The notes: generated by a model not told the origin, from the sequence alone. DNA of 64,000 bases from Streptomyces sp. NBC_00443 (GCF_036014175.1 NZ_CP107917.1:1116001-1180000), one strand, 5' to 3'; shown: positions 22,040-30,948, counted from the stretch's first letter. Numbers and translations: made by a program.

Positions 22040-22062
22040 TTCCCTACCAATTCACTAGGAAA
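22040..22062. promoter_or_regulatory. 23-bp palindromic operator, copy 1 (TTCCCTA-N2-AATTC-N2-TAGGAAA)
   Basis: A dyad with arms TTCCCTA and TAGGAAA around a central AATT, ending 2 bp before the start codon of leader peptide 1. The same sequence, including the central AATTC, recurs at 26482-26504. It is the likely binding site of a dimeric regulator, possibly the Rrf2 protein encoded at 24667-25125. Confidence 0.7.
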
Positions 22063-22129
22063 CTTGATTGGAGTGTCGGCTCCTCCGCGGCCGACGTCAA
22101 GAGGGCGTCCGAGGATCGGGCAGTCACGT

Positions 22130-23733
22130 TCACGCCGCGCGTACCGAAAGGGCGTGGTGGAAGACGTTTCGGGGATCCCACTTCGCCTTGACGCGCTGCA
22201 GCCGACGGTAGTTGTCGCCGAAGTACAGGGCCTGCCAGGGAGCGCCGGTGTTCCGGGCGGGATCGGCCAGGTCGGTGTCCGGGTAGTTGATGAACGCGCC
22301 GTCGGCCGCTGCGGGGGCGCCGCCGGTGTCGGAGTACAGGTCCTCGTAGAGCTCGCGCAGCCAGCCGATGTGCCGGGCGTCGTCCCGGGGTCCTCCCAGC
22401 CGTTGACGTAGAACATCTTGATGCTCGCCTCGCGGTGCGGGGTCGCCGTCGCGTCGGGGGCCACGGTGTTGACCTTGCCGCCGTGGGTGTAGAGGCTCAC
22501 GCTGCCGCCGGGGTGGTCGTAGTCGGTCCGGGTCAGGTGGTGGTGCAGGGCCTCGATCTGGCGGTCGGTGAAACGCCTGCGCAGATAGCCCGACTTGACC
22601 TTCAGCCGGTAGACGGGGCCGGGGTCGCCCGGCGAGCCGGCCAGGGCGGCTGCCAACCAGGCCTGGTTCCGGACGGTGCGCACGGGCTGGACCGGCACGC
22701 CCCGGTTGATCGCGGCCAGGTGCTCGTCCAGCATCCGCTCGGCGCCGGAGTCCGCTGCCACCTGCCCGATCATGAGGACCGTTCCCGAGGGGCGGCGGGT
22801 GAGCGCGAGTTCGCTGTAGAGGGCGAGGTACGGCGAGTCCGGGGCGCTGTGCTTCTCGGCCCACTCCCCGTGGTTGCGGACCAGCCGGGCGAAGGACGTC
22901 CTGTCCAGCTTCTGCCAGTCCCAGGAGACCGAGAAGCTCAGCACGTTCGACGGCGGAGCGGGCAGCAGAGCGGACGGGTCGTCGCCGTCGGCGCCGGGTG
23001 TCCGGAACCAGTAGCGGGTGACGATGCCGAACGTGCCCGCCCCACCGCCCGTGTGCGCCCACCACAAGTCCCGGTGCGGATCGGAGGGTTCGCGGGTGGC
23101 CACCACGGCACGCGCCCTGCCCCGGCGGTCCACGACGACCACCTCGACCGCGTACAGATGGTCGACGGACAGGCCCATCAGCCGCGACAGCGGACCGTAG
23201 CCACCGCCGAGGACATGGCCGCCGACACCGACGTCGGCGCACCAGCCGGCCGGGATCGTCACTCCCCAGCCCAGATACAGCCGCCGGTACACCTCGCCCA
23301 GCAGGGCTCCGGCCTCGACCGCGAAGGCCCGGCGGCCCGGGTCGTAGGAGACACCCGTCATGGCGGACATGTCGACGACCACCTCCACGGCCGGGTCGCC
23401 GACGAAGTCCTCGAAGCCGTGGCCGCCGCTGCGGACGGTGATCCGCCGGCCGCTGTCGACTGCCTGCTGCACGGCCCGTACGACATGCGCGGTCGTGCCC
23501 ACCACCCAGACGTGCTCCGGGCTGCCCACGAACCGGCGGTTGTAGCCCCGGGAGGCCAGCGACCGGAACCGTGGATCCCCGCGCCCGACCATGGCGGGTC
23601 CGGGCGGCGAAGGACAGGCCGTACCGTCACGGGCCGCCGCCGCGACCCCCGCGCCCGGCCCGGGCGCCACGACCCCCGCCGTCGTGGCGACCACACCGCC
23701 GCGCAGCACGTTCCTCCTGCTCAATGCGCTCAT
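22130..23733 (-). pseudogene. Tat-exported FAD-linked oxidase (berberine bridge enzyme family), one frame break near 22390
   Basis: A flavoprotein oxidase of about 534 residues if repaired. The ATG at 23733 begins MSALSRRNVLRGGV, a Tat leader. The FAD domain has two covalent-attachment motifs, His in RSGGHGFEDF and Cys in PAGWCADVGVGGHVLGGGYG, implying bicovalent FAD. The C-terminal BBE segment WDPRNVFHHALSVRAA ends the protein at 22130, but in a different frame. The frame from the ATG runs past NGWEDPG into unrelated sequence. One extra G or C at 22384-22390 (CCCGGGG) restores NGWEDPRDDARHIGWLRELYEDL. Family members oxidise alcohols, sugars or natural products; the substrate is unknown. A sequence error is as likely as inactivation. 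Confidence 0.85.
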
Positions 23734-23906
23734 GACGTCTCCTAGGACTGCCTTGGGACACTTCGCTTTCCCTCGGTCACGACGCTAGGCGGCGATGATG
23801 CCGAGGACAGTCGTCCCAGCCCCCGCCTCACGGTGGTGCCAGCACCCGGATCGACCGCCCGCGAAATTCACGTGCCTCGGCGCGGCTACCGCAGTACCGT
23901 CCCGGC

Positions 23907-24647
23907 GTGATCGATGACGACGGCTATTTCGGAGAGAAGATCGCTGCCGGCTACGACGATTCGGCCGCGGACATGTTCAGCCCCGACGTGGTGGACCCGG
24001 CGGTCGACCTGCTGGCCGAACTCGCGGGCGACGGCCCGGCGCTGGAACTCGGCGTCGGCACCGGCCGGATCGCGCTGCCGCTGTCCGGCCGCGGGGTCCC
24101 GGTGCACGGCGTCGACCTGTCCCGCGCCATGGTGGACCGGCTGCGCGCCAAGCCCGGTGGTGAGGCCGTGGAGGTGACGATCGGGGACTTCGCGACGACG
24201 CGGGTGGCGGGCGAGTTCACGCTCGCCTACCTCGTGTTCAACACGATCGGCAATCTGACGACCCAGGACGCCCAGGTCGACTGCTTCCGCAACGCCGCCG
24301 CCCATCTGCGGCCCGGCGGCTGCTTCGTGGTCGAGGTGGGCGTGCCCGATCTGCGCCGGCTGCCGCCCGGGCAGAGCGCCGTACCGTTCCACATCAGCGA
24401 CACCCAGTGGGCGTTCGACACCTACGACGTCGCCACCCAGGCGATGAGCTCCAACTACGTCACCATCGTGGACGGCCGTGCCGAGCACCGGTCCATCCCG
24501 TTCCGGTACGTCTGGCCGGCCGAGCTGGACCTGATGGCCCGGCTCGCCGGTCTGCGGCTGCGCGACCGGTGGGAGAACTGGGCCCGCGAGCCGTTCACGA
24601 GCGAGAGCGGCAAGCACGTGTCGGTATGGGAGAAGCCGGCCTACTGA
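23907..24647 (+). CDS. Class I SAM-dependent methyltransferase
   Basis: A 246-residue methyltransferase starting at GTG 23907. Motif I is ALELGVGTGRIALPL (about residues 44-58), followed by the acidic end of beta-2 (VHGVDLSRAM) and motif II-like AYLVFNTIGNLTTQD. The C-terminal WPAELDLMARLAGLRLRDRWENW resembles small-molecule methyltransferases of the Methyltransf_25 type. The acceptor is unknown. It is divergent from the FAD-oxidase gene (173-bp gap) and convergent with the Rrf2 gene (19 bp between stops). No link to sulfur metabolism beyond position is visible. Confidence 0.88.
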   Translation: MIDDDGYFGEKIAAGYDDSAADMFSPDVVDPAVDLLAELAGDGPALELGVGTGRIALPLSGRGVPVHGVDLSRAMVDRLRAKPGGEAVEVTIGDFATTRVAGEFTLAYLVFNTIGNLTTQDAQVDCFRNAAAHLRPGGCFVVEVGVPDLRRLPPGQSAVPFHISDTQWAFDTYDVATQAMSSNYVTIVDGRAEHRSIPFRYVWPAELDLMARLAGLRLRDRWENWAREPFTSESGKHVSVWEKPAY

Positions 24648-24666
24648 TGCGCGCGGCGGAGCCCGG

Positions 24667-25125
24667 TCAGGGATTCGTCCACGCCTCGGGGTCGTCCGCG
24701 AGGCTCAGGACGTCGTCGGGCAGCTTGGCCGCGGCCACGTGGGCCAGGGTGACCTCGCCGAGGATCTTGCGGACGTTGGCGCGTACGGCGATCCACAGCG
24801 GGAGCAGGGACTCCGCGGGGCCGATGTACGAGAGGTCGGGCGGGCGTACGCCGCGCACCGAGACCAAGGGGCCGTCGGCCAAGCGGATCACCTCGGCGAT
24901 GGCGATCGAGTCCGCCGGACGGGCCAGCCGGTAGCCGCCCTTGCCGCCGCGCTGGCTGACCACGAGGCCGCCCCGGCGCAGGTCGCCCAGGATGCCCTCC
25001 AGGAACTTGTGCGGGATGCCCTGGGCCTCGGCGATCGCCTCGGCCTTGAGTGAGGTGTCGTCACCGGCCGCGGCCAGCTCCAGCGCCGCCCGCACCGCAT
25101 AGTCCGCCCTCGCCGAGATCCGCAT
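24667..25125 (-). CDS. Rrf2-family transcriptional regulator lacking cysteines (CymR-like)
   Basis: A 152-residue winged-helix repressor. The start MRISARADYAVRAALELAA is the classical Rrf2 N-terminus; AEAQGIPHKFLEGILGDLRRGGLVVSQRGGKGGYRLARP is the recognition helix and wing. No cysteine occurs, so it cannot carry the Fe-S cluster of IscR/NsrR/RirA and is closer in type to CymR, which senses sulfur status through O-acetylserine and CysK. ATG 25125 lacks a ribosome-binding site but has GATAAT ending 8 bp before it, which could make a leaderless mRNA; ATG 25140 is the alternative. Its place next to organosulfur genes and two shared palindromes suggests it controls them. That link is inferred. 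Confidence 0.9.
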   Translation of the reverse strand: MRISARADYAVRAALELAAAGDDTSLKAEAIAEAQGIPHKFLEGILGDLRRGGLVVSQRGGKGGYRLARPADSIAIAEVIRLADGPLVSVRGVRPPDLSYIGPAESLLPLWIAVRANVRKILGEVTLAHVAAAKLPDDVLSLADDPEAWTNP

Positions 25126-25177
25126 GCTGAGATTATCCATCACTGCGGTGCCCGTCCCCACCGGCCGGCCCGTCGGG

Positions 25178-26383
25178 TCAGGCGGGAAGGCTGAACGGCG
25201 GGTGCGCGCCGTTGAGGAAGTGGTCCCCGACCTCGCGGAGCCTGTGGGCGATCGGCTCACGCAGGGTGTGCGTGCGGGTGTCGCGCCAGAAGCGGTCCAG
25301 GCCGTGCCGGGCGAAGGCGGCGGGCGCGCCGACGGCGTCCAGGGCCCGGGTGGTGATCTCCTGCGCGGACCGGGCGGCGGCGGCCTCGGCCGCGCTCGCG
25401 AGGACGGCGATCTCCGCGCACTCCTCGTCGTCGAGGTCCTCGCCCCGCGCCAGGCCGCGGTTCAGGGCGTCCACCGCCTGGTCGGCGAGGGCCGAGGCGG
25501 CGCGCGCGCCGACGGTGAGTTCACCGAACGCGGTCAGCACGTACGGGTCCTGCGGCGGGTGGCCCGGCCAGGGTTGCGGGGAGAACGGCTGCCAGGGGGA
25601 CCGCACCGCCCGTCCGTGCTCGCGGGCTTCGCCGAGCAGCCCCTCGGCAACGCCGAGGCAGAAGTGTGCGGAGACCAGCCGTGCGGTCGGCGCGGCGAGG
25701 CCGGCGAAGGGTGACAGGGCGCCCTCGTCGGCGGAGAGGGAGCCGAGCACCTCGTCGGCCGCCACCGGCACGGCGTCGAATCCGACGTCGCCGGCCGCCG
25801 CCAGCCGCTGCCCGAAGGTGTCGCCGCCGTTGCCGCTCACGAGGCCCGGGTAGGCGGGGTCGACCAGGACGGCGAGGGGCTCGCCGATGCCGGGCACGGC
25901 GGCGCGGACGAGCAGCCGGTCGGCGACGCCGACTCCGGAGCCGTACCGCTGATGGCCGTCCAGCAGATAGCCGTTGGCCGTGGGAGTCAGCATGAGCGGG
26001 GGTTCCTGCGAGGCGATACCGCCTCCCCAGTGCCACTCCCCCGCCGTGAACGCCCGCTCGATCCGCGCGGCACGGTCGGGGCCGGCGAAGAACCGGGCGC
26101 AGAAGGACAGGAAGTAGTGGCTGCCCAGCAGGTGGCCGATGGCCCCGTCGGCCGCGGCGACGGTCCTGACGACCGTGTAGGCGGTGAGCCAGTCCGCGCC
26201 GCCTCCACCGCGTTCGGCCGGTACGAGCAGGGTGAGCAGGCCCGATTCACGCAGCCGGGCGACCTCGTCGAGGGGTGGCTTGCCGGCCTGCTCGCGCTCG
26301 ACCGCGTCCGTGGCGAGGTCGTCCGCCAGCTCGCGGGCCGTGTGCAGCCAGTCCGCACACCTCGTTCCTGTTTCGGTTGTCAT
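25178..26383 (-). CDS. SfnB/DszC-like acyl-CoA dehydrogenase family flavoprotein (1)
   Basis: A 401-residue acyl-CoA dehydrogenase fold flavoprotein. Diagnostic segments are LRESGLLTLLVPAERGGGGADWLTAYTVVRTVAAADGAIGHLLGSHY near the N-terminus, GSGVGVADRLLVRAAVPG mid-protein, and DRFWRDTRTHTLREPIAHRLREVGDHFLNG at the C-terminus, typical of SfnB and DszC rather than true acyl-CoA dehydrogenases. Such proteins are reduced-flavin-dependent monooxygenases or putative enzymes of dimethyl sulfone and organosulfur use. The 23-bp palindrome at 26482-26504 lies about 100 bp upstream of the start, and the Rrf2 gene follows on the same strand with a 52-bp gap. It is a paralogue of the gene at 27727-28923. 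Confidence 0.85.
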   Translation of the reverse strand: MTTETGTRCADWLHTARELADDLATDAVEREQAGKPPLDEVARLRESGLLTLLVPAERGGGGADWLTAYTVVRTVAAADGAIGHLLGSHYFLSFCARFFAGPDRAARIERAFTAGEWHWGGGIASQEPPLMLTPTANGYLLDGHQRYGSGVGVADRLLVRAAVPGIGEPLAVLVDPAYPGLVSGNGGDTFGQRLAAAGDVGFDAVPVAADEVLGSLSADEGALSPFAGLAAPTARLVSAHFCLGVAEGLLGEAREHGRAVRSPWQPFSPQPWPGHPPQDPYVLTAFGELTVGARAASALADQAVDALNRGLARGEDLDDEECAEIAVLASAAEAAAARSAQEITTRALDAVGAPAAFARHGLDRFWRDTRTHTLREPIAHRLREVGDHFLNGAHPPFSLPA

Positions 26384-26481
26384 GGCTGACTTCCTTCATG
26401 GCCGAAGGGAACGCGGTGCCTGGCTGCCCGGCCGACCGGGTCAGCGTCATCCTCACTCGCTCCACCGACCAGGGTCAACAC

Positions 26482-26504
26482 TTCCCTAGTAATTCGATAG
26501 GAAA
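26482..26504. promoter_or_regulatory. 23-bp palindromic operator, copy 2 (TTCCCTA-N2-AATTC-N2-TAGGAAA)
   Basis: Identical in all conserved positions to the site at 22040-22062. An extra half-site-like TATAGGGAA follows at about 26505. It lies in the gap between the SsuD-like gene stop and the start of the first SfnB-like gene, where the promoter of the latter must be. It is a probable repressor site for the sulfur genes. Confidence 0.7.
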
Positions 26505-26533
26505 TATAGGGAATATGTGTCCCCGGTGGCCGA

Positions 26534-27685
26534 TTACCGCTCAGCGAAGGGGATCTGAGCCTCGGGACGAGCCGCCGTCGCACTGCGGAACGGATGGGTC
26601 CACAGCCCCTGCGCCTCCAGTCGGGGCAGCACGCCCTCGCCGAACCAGTACGCCTCCTCCAGGTGCGGATAGCCGGAGAGCACGAACTCGTCGATACCCA
26701 GCCGGTGGTACTCGGCGATCCGCTCGGCGACCTCGTCGTGACTGCCGACGAGCGCGGTGCCCGCCCCGCCGCGCACCAGCCCGATCCCTGCCCACAGGTT
26801 CGGGTAGATCTCCAGTTCATCGGCGCTGCCACCGTGCAGGGCGAGCATGCGCCGCTGCCCCTCGGACTCACTGCGGCCGAGCCCGGCCTGCACGGCCCGC
26901 ACGGTCTCCGTGTCAAAGCCGGCCAGCAGCCGCCGGGCCTCCGCCCACGCCTGCTCGGCGGTGTCCCGGGTGATGACGTGCAGGCGGATCCCGAAGCGGA
27001 CGCGGCGGCCCTCCTCCTCGGCCAGCGCCCGGATCCAGGCGATCTTCTCGGCGACGGCGGCCGGCGGCTCTCCCCAGGTGAGGTAGACGTCGACGTGCCG
27101 GGCGGCGATCTCTCCGGCGATCGGTGAGGAGCCGCCGAAGTACACCTCCGGGACCGGGTCGGGCACCCGGGCCAGCCTCGCGTCCTCGACCTGGAGGTGC
27201 TCGCCGACCAGATCGACGGTCTTGCCCGCCCACAACTCCCGTACGATCTGCAGGAATTCGCCGGTACGGCGGTACCGGTCGTCCTTGTCGAGGAAGTCGC
27301 CGTAGGCGCGCTGCTCGTGGTTCTCCCCGCCCGTGACGACGTTCAGCAGGATCCGTCCGCCGGACTGCCGCTGGAACGTGGCCGCCATCTGCGCGGCGAG
27401 GGTCGGCGACACCGAGCCGGGCCGGAAGGCGACCAGGAACTTCAGGCGCTCGGTGTGCCGGCTGACCATGGCGGTGGTGAGCCAGGCGTCCTCGCACCAG
27501 GCGCCGGTGGGCGTGAGCGCGCCGACGAAGCCGAGGTCCTCTGCGGCGCCGGCGATCTGGCTGAGGTAGGCGACCGTGGGCGGCCGGTCTCGGCCGGAAG
27601 CCGTAGCGGGGGTGCCGTGACCGCCGCCGACGACATGGCGGCTGTCGCCGTTGGTGGGCAGGAACCAGTGGAAGGTGAGGGACAC
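26534..27685 (-). CDS. ssuD: FMNH2-dependent alkanesulfonate monooxygenase (SsuD-like, LLM class)
   Basis: A 383-residue luciferase-like monooxygenase that would desulfonate alkanesulfonates to aldehyde and sulfite with reduced FMN. Family segments are LTFHWFLPTNGDSRHVVGG, AEDLGFVGALTPTGAWCEDAWLTTAM, FLVAFRPGSVSPTLAAQMAATFQRQSGGRILLNVVTGG and VYFGGSSPIAGEIAARHVDVYLTWGEP. The GTG start at 27685 (VSLTFHWF) has GGAGA seven bases upstream; the open frame extends further without family similarity. It follows the second SfnB-like gene with a 41-bp gap on the same strand and probably belongs to the sfnG operon. Reduced flavin would come from the SsuE-like reductase two genes upstream. Confidence 0.9.
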   Translation of the reverse strand: MSLTFHWFLPTNGDSRHVVGGGHGTPATASGRDRPPTVAYLSQIAGAAEDLGFVGALTPTGAWCEDAWLTTAMVSRHTERLKFLVAFRPGSVSPTLAAQMAATFQRQSGGRILLNVVTGGENHEQRAYGDFLDKDDRYRRTGEFLQIVRELWAGKTVDLVGEHLQVEDARLARVPDPVPEVYFGGSSPIAGEIAARHVDVYLTWGEPPAAVAEKIAWIRALAEEEGRRVRFGIRLHVITRDTAEQAWAEARRLLAGFDTETVRAVQAGLGRSESEGQRRMLALHGGSADELEIYPNLWAGIGLVRGGAGTALVGSHDEVAERIAEYHRLGIDEFVLSGYPHLEEAYWFGEGVLPRLEAQGLWTHPFRSATAARPEAQIPFAER

Positions 27686-27726
27686 GCGGGGTCTCCGATC
27701 GGAAAGGTGGTTGAGGGGAACGGCCG

Positions 27727-28923
27727 TCACAGCAGGCCGTGCCGGGGCGGCCTGATGCCGTTCAGCACGTAGCGGCCGATGTGCTGGACCTTCCAGCGGG
27801 CCGGGTCGTGCAGGGTGTGGGTGCGGGCGTCGCGCCAATGGCGGTGCAGGCCCAGGGAGTCGAGCGCGGAGCGGGTGCCGGCCACCTCGAAGAGGGCGCT
27901 GCCGGTCTCCACGGCCACTTCCGCAGCCGTCACCTTGGCGGCGGCCACGGCGATCGAGGCCTCGGCGGCCGAATCGTCGGTCAGGTCGGCGCGGGCCGCG
28001 TCCACGGAGCGTGCCGCGGTGGCCAGCAGCGCGTCGGCGGCCCGTAGCCGGATCGCCAGTTCACCGAAGCGCTGGATCAGCAGCGGGTCCTCGGCGGCGG
28101 TGGCGTGGCCTTCGTCGACGCTCTCGAACCAGGGGCGGCTCTTGGTGCGGACGAACTCCACCGCCTCGGCGAGCGCTCCGGAGGCGATTCCCGTGTCGAT
28201 GGCTGTGTGCAGCAACTGGGCCACGGCGCCGTGGAGTTGGGGACCCAGGAAGGTGAGGTGGTGCGGCACCAGCCGGTCGGCGGGCACGGGCACCGACTCC
28301 AGGCGGACGGTTCCGCCGGCGGTGGTGCGCTGGCCCATGCCGTCCCAGTCGTCCACGACGGTGAGGCCGGGCGCGTCCCGCTCCACGTACGCCACGTGCA
28401 GGTTGTCGTCGTCGGCGCGGGCGAGGACGGGGATCCAGTCGGCGAACAGGGCGCCGGTCGAGTAGTGCTTGACGCCGTCGAGGACGTACGAACCGTCCGG
28501 GCGACGCCTGAGCCGGGTACGGATGTCCTGGACATGGCTGGTGCCCGCCTCGGACTGGGCGTTGCCGAGCCGCTTGCCCGCCAGCACCTCGCCGAAGAGG
28601 AACTCCTGCTGCTCGCGCGTCCCCTGCCTGCGCAGCACGGCCACATACACGAAGTGGCTCTGCGGGATCTGCGCGAGGCTGGCGTCGGCCGAGGCCAGTA
28701 GCCGGAAGATCTCGGCGAGGGTCTCCGTACGGACGTCCGCGCCGCCGAACTCCCCGGGCACCGTCACACCCAGCAGCCCGGAGGCGGACAGCCGCTCCAG
28801 TTCCGGGTGCGGAAGCCGGCGCCGCGCGTCCCGCTCGGCGGCGTCCTTGCGGAAGTCCGCGGCCAGTTCGGCGGCGACGCCGAGGGCCTCGGCGTCGTCG
28901 GCGATCACGGTCGCGGCGGTCAT
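27727..28923 (-). CDS. SfnB/DszC-like acyl-CoA dehydrogenase family flavoprotein (2)
   Basis: A 398-residue flavoprotein, paralogous to the one at 25178-26383. It carries LERLSASGLLGVTVPGEFGGADVRTETLAEIFRLLASADASLAQIPQSH, GNAQSEAGTSHVQDIRTRL, YSTGALFADWIPVLARADD and the C-terminal HRHWRDARTHTLHDPARWKVQHIGRYVLNG, matching SfnB-type proteins of organosulfur (dimethyl sulfone, dibenzothiophene-like) metabolism. The ATG at 28923 overlaps the reductase stop as ATGA, so the two are translationally coupled. It likely uses FMNH2 supplied by that reductase. The exact substrate is unknown. Confidence 0.87.
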   Translation of the reverse strand: MTAATVIADDAEALGVAAELAADFRKDAAERDARRRLPHPELERLSASGLLGVTVPGEFGGADVRTETLAEIFRLLASADASLAQIPQSHFVYVAVLRRQGTREQQEFLFGEVLAGKRLGNAQSEAGTSHVQDIRTRLRRRPDGSYVLDGVKHYSTGALFADWIPVLARADDDNLHVAYVERDAPGLTVVDDWDGMGQRTTAGGTVRLESVPVPADRLVPHHLTFLGPQLHGAVAQLLHTAIDTGIASGALAEAVEFVRTKSRPWFESVDEGHATAAEDPLLIQRFGELAIRLRAADALLATAARSVDAARADLTDDSAAEASIAVAAAKVTAAEVAVETGSALFEVAGTRSALDSLGLHRHWRDARTHTLHDPARWKVQHIGRYVLNGIRPPRHGLL

Positions 28924-29477
28924 CCGGTGGCCGCCAGCACCGTCGGGCGGCCACCGAGGGCGAGCGAGAACTGGTCGGTGACCTGGGCCAGGGCCTCGGC
29001 GGCGCCGGGCGCGACGGTCAGGGTGCCGTCGTCGGCAACGGTGATCTCCTTGTCGAGCGTGAACCAGCCAGGCGTGATGTGGGCGGGGCCCATGGAGTTC
29101 AGGACCGGGCGCAGGGCGTAGTCGATGGCCAGGACGTGGGCGGTGGTGCCGCCGGTGGCCAGCGGAAGGACCGTCTTGCCCGCCAGCGCGTACTGCGGGA
29201 GCAGGTCGAGCAGCGCCTTCAGCAGGCCCGAGTAGGCGGCCTTGTAGACGGGGGTGCCGATCACGATGCCGTCCGCCCGCTCGAAGAGGGCGGTGGCCTC
29301 GACGATCGCCGGGTGCCGGAACTGGGCGTGCAGCAGGGCCTCGGGCGGGAGCGTGCGGACGTCGAGGGGGATCACGTCGTGTCCCTGGGCGATCAGCCGG
29401 TCGTCCAGGTGACGCAGCAGCCGGGCGGTGCGGGAGGTGGCGGAGGGGCTGCCGGAGACGGAGAGGATGGTGGCCAT
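28920..29477 (-). CDS. ssuE: NADPH-dependent FMN reductase (SsuE/MsuE-like)
   Basis: A 185-residue flavodoxin-like reductase providing reduced FMN to the neighbouring two-component monooxygenases. The N-terminal loop ILSVSGSPSATSRTARLL binds the flavin phosphate; GIVIGTPVYKAAYSGLLKALLDLLP and LPLATGGTTAHVLAIDYALRPVL are characteristic of SsuE/MsuE. It lies between the sfnG-like gene (63-bp gap) and the SfnB-like gene (4-bp overlap) on the same strand. This fits a single operon supplying one flavin source to at least three oxygenases. Confidence 0.92.
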   Translation of the reverse strand: MATILSVSGSPSATSRTARLLRHLDDRLIAQGHDVIPLDVRTLPPEALLHAQFRHPAIVEATALFERADGIVIGTPVYKAAYSGLLKALLDLLPQYALAGKTVLPLATGGTTAHVLAIDYALRPVLNSMGPAHITPGWFTLDKEITVADDGTLTVAPGAAEALAQVTDQFSLALGGRPTVLAATG

Positions 29478-29540
29478 GGGAGGGCCTTTCGGGAGGGGGC
29501 GCCGGTGGGGTGGGGCGATGCGCCGGTGGGGACGTGCGGG

Positions 29541-30668
29541 TCAGGCGGGGGCGCCGACGGGCGCCGACTCGGCTTCCTGGGCCTCCAGTTCGCGTACGAG
29601 CGGCAGCACCCGCTTGCCGAAGTACTCGACCTCCTCCAGGTAGTGCAGGAAGCCGAGGAGGAAGAGGTCGACGCCGAGCCGCTTGTAGGCGACGATCCGC
29701 TCGGCGATCTGCTCGGGCGTACCGATCAGACCCGTGCGGAAGCCGTCGTTGTACTGGACGAGGTCCTCGAAGCTGGAGTCCTGCCACATGCCCTTGCCGT
29801 CGGCGGTGGACGGACCGGCCTGCTGGACGGCGTCGCGGAAGCCGTGGACGGCCTCGGTGTTGGCCTTGGCGACGATCTCGCGGAGCGTCTCGCGGGCCTC
29901 GGCCTCGGTGTCGCGGGCGATGAGGAAGCCGTTGAGCCCGAACTTCGGTGCATGGCGGCCCGCTCGGGCGGCGGAGGCGCGAACGTCGTTGATCTGCTCG
30001 GTGACGCCGTCGAAGTCCTTGCCGTTGCTGAAGTACCAGTCGGAGACACGGCCGGCCATGGCGCGGGCGGCGGAGGAATTGCCGCCCTGGAAGATCTCCG
30101 GGTGCGGCCGCTCGGGGGTGTTGAGCGGCTTGGGCTTGAGGGTGAAGTCGCGTACCCGGTAGAAGTCCCCGGCGAGTTCGGCGTGGTCCTCGGTCCAGAT
30201 CTTGCGCAGCGCGCTGATGAACTCCTCGGCGCGCCGGTAGCGCTCGTCGTGCTCCAGCCAGGGTTCGCCGAGGGCGGTGAACTCGCCCTTGAACCAGCCG
30301 CTGACGACGTTGACTGCGAAGCGGCCGTTCGACAGGTGGTCGGCGGTGGCGCCGAGTTTGGCGAGGACGCCGGGGTGCCACAGGCCGGGGTGGACGGCGG
30401 CGATGACCTTCAGGCGCTGGGTGGAGAGGAGGAGGGCGAGGCTGAAGCTGGTCGACTCGTGCTGGAACTCGGCGCCGTAACTGGCCATGTAGCGGACCTG
30501 GCTGAGGGCGTAGTCGAAGCCGTTGTTCTCGGCGAGGACGGCGAGTTCGCGGTTGTAGTCGTAGCCCCAGTCGGTGCGCTGCTCGATGGTGCTGGTGACC
30601 AGGCCGCCGCTGACGTTCGGCACCCAGTAGGCGAAGCGGAGGGGGTCGGATCCGGGCGGTACGGGCAT
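29541..30668 (-). CDS. sfnG: Dimethyl sulfone monooxygenase (SfnG-like, LLM class)
   Basis: A 375-residue FMNH2-dependent monooxygenase likely converting dimethyl sulfone to methanesulfinate. The N-terminal LRFAYWVPNVSGGLVTSTIEQRTDWGYDYN and FDYALSQVRYMASYGAEFQHESTSFSLALL are close to known SfnG sequences; NVVSGWFKGEF and PEIFQGGNSSAARAMAGRVSDWYFSNGKD complete the fold. The ATG at 30668 has AGGAG about 6 nt upstream. A perfect 8-bp hairpin (30690-30713) stands just before the start, and a 26-codon cysteine-rich leader peptide lies about 200 bp upstream. Together these suggest cysteine-responsive control of the operon. Confidence 0.92.
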   Translation of the reverse strand: MPVPPGSDPLRFAYWVPNVSGGLVTSTIEQRTDWGYDYNRELAVLAENNGFDYALSQVRYMASYGAEFQHESTSFSLALLLSTQRLKVIAAVHPGLWHPGVLAKLGATADHLSNGRFAVNVVSGWFKGEFTALGEPWLEHDERYRRAEEFISALRKIWTEDHAELAGDFYRVRDFTLKPKPLNTPERPHPEIFQGGNSSAARAMAGRVSDWYFSNGKDFDGVTEQINDVRASAARAGRHAPKFGLNGFLIARDTEAEARETLREIVAKANTEAVHGFRDAVQQAGPSTADGKGMWQDSSFEDLVQYNDGFRTGLIGTPEQIAERIVAYKRLGVDLFLLGFLHYLEEVEYFGKRVLPLVRELEAQEAESAPVGAPA

Positions 30669-30689
30669 GGGGAACTCCTGGCATGACTG

Positions 30690-30713
30690 CGCACGCGAGA
30701 AAGGGCGCGTGCG
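30690..30713 (-). promoter_or_regulatory. Perfect hairpin upstream of sfnG (candidate attenuator)
   Basis: CGCACGCG (30690-30697) and CGCGTGCG (30706-30713) form an 8-bp GC-rich stem with an 8-nt loop. It ends 22 nt before the sfnG start codon and lies downstream of leader peptide 2. It could act as a terminator or ribosome-blocking structure controlled by translation of the leader. Confidence 0.5.
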
Positions 30714-30867
30714 TGGCAGGGAAACGTGTTCGGTGATCGGGATCAGTGATCGGAATCCAGGCGGGCGGAATAGCCGTCCCCGGGAAAGCCGGAATCAGCA
30801 CGGAACTCGTCCGGCAGTGAAATGTGCGAAGAGAGCGGCGCGAGTGCGAGGGTTTCCCTCGGTGCGC

Positions 30868-30948
30868 TCAGACCCGACAGCGACAGCAGGCGCTGGAGAC
30901 ACGCGCGAGGTCGACATGGCGTCGCCGCGTGAGGTCCTGTCGCTTCAT
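30868..30948 (-). CDS. Sulfur-type leader peptide 2 (RRRHVDLARVSSACCRC), 26 aa
   Basis: ATG 30948 to TGA 30868. The C-terminal part reads RRRHVDLARVSSACCRCRV, with three cysteine codons within four positions near the end, as expected of a peptide that stalls when Cys-tRNA is short. It precedes the sfnG operon by 199 bp. Possible promoter elements (TTGACC and TTTGAT) lie just upstream. Too short for routine gene callers, but the motif is shared with two other leaders here. Confidence 0.75.
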   Translation of the reverse strand: MKRQDLTRRRHVDLARVSSACCRCRV

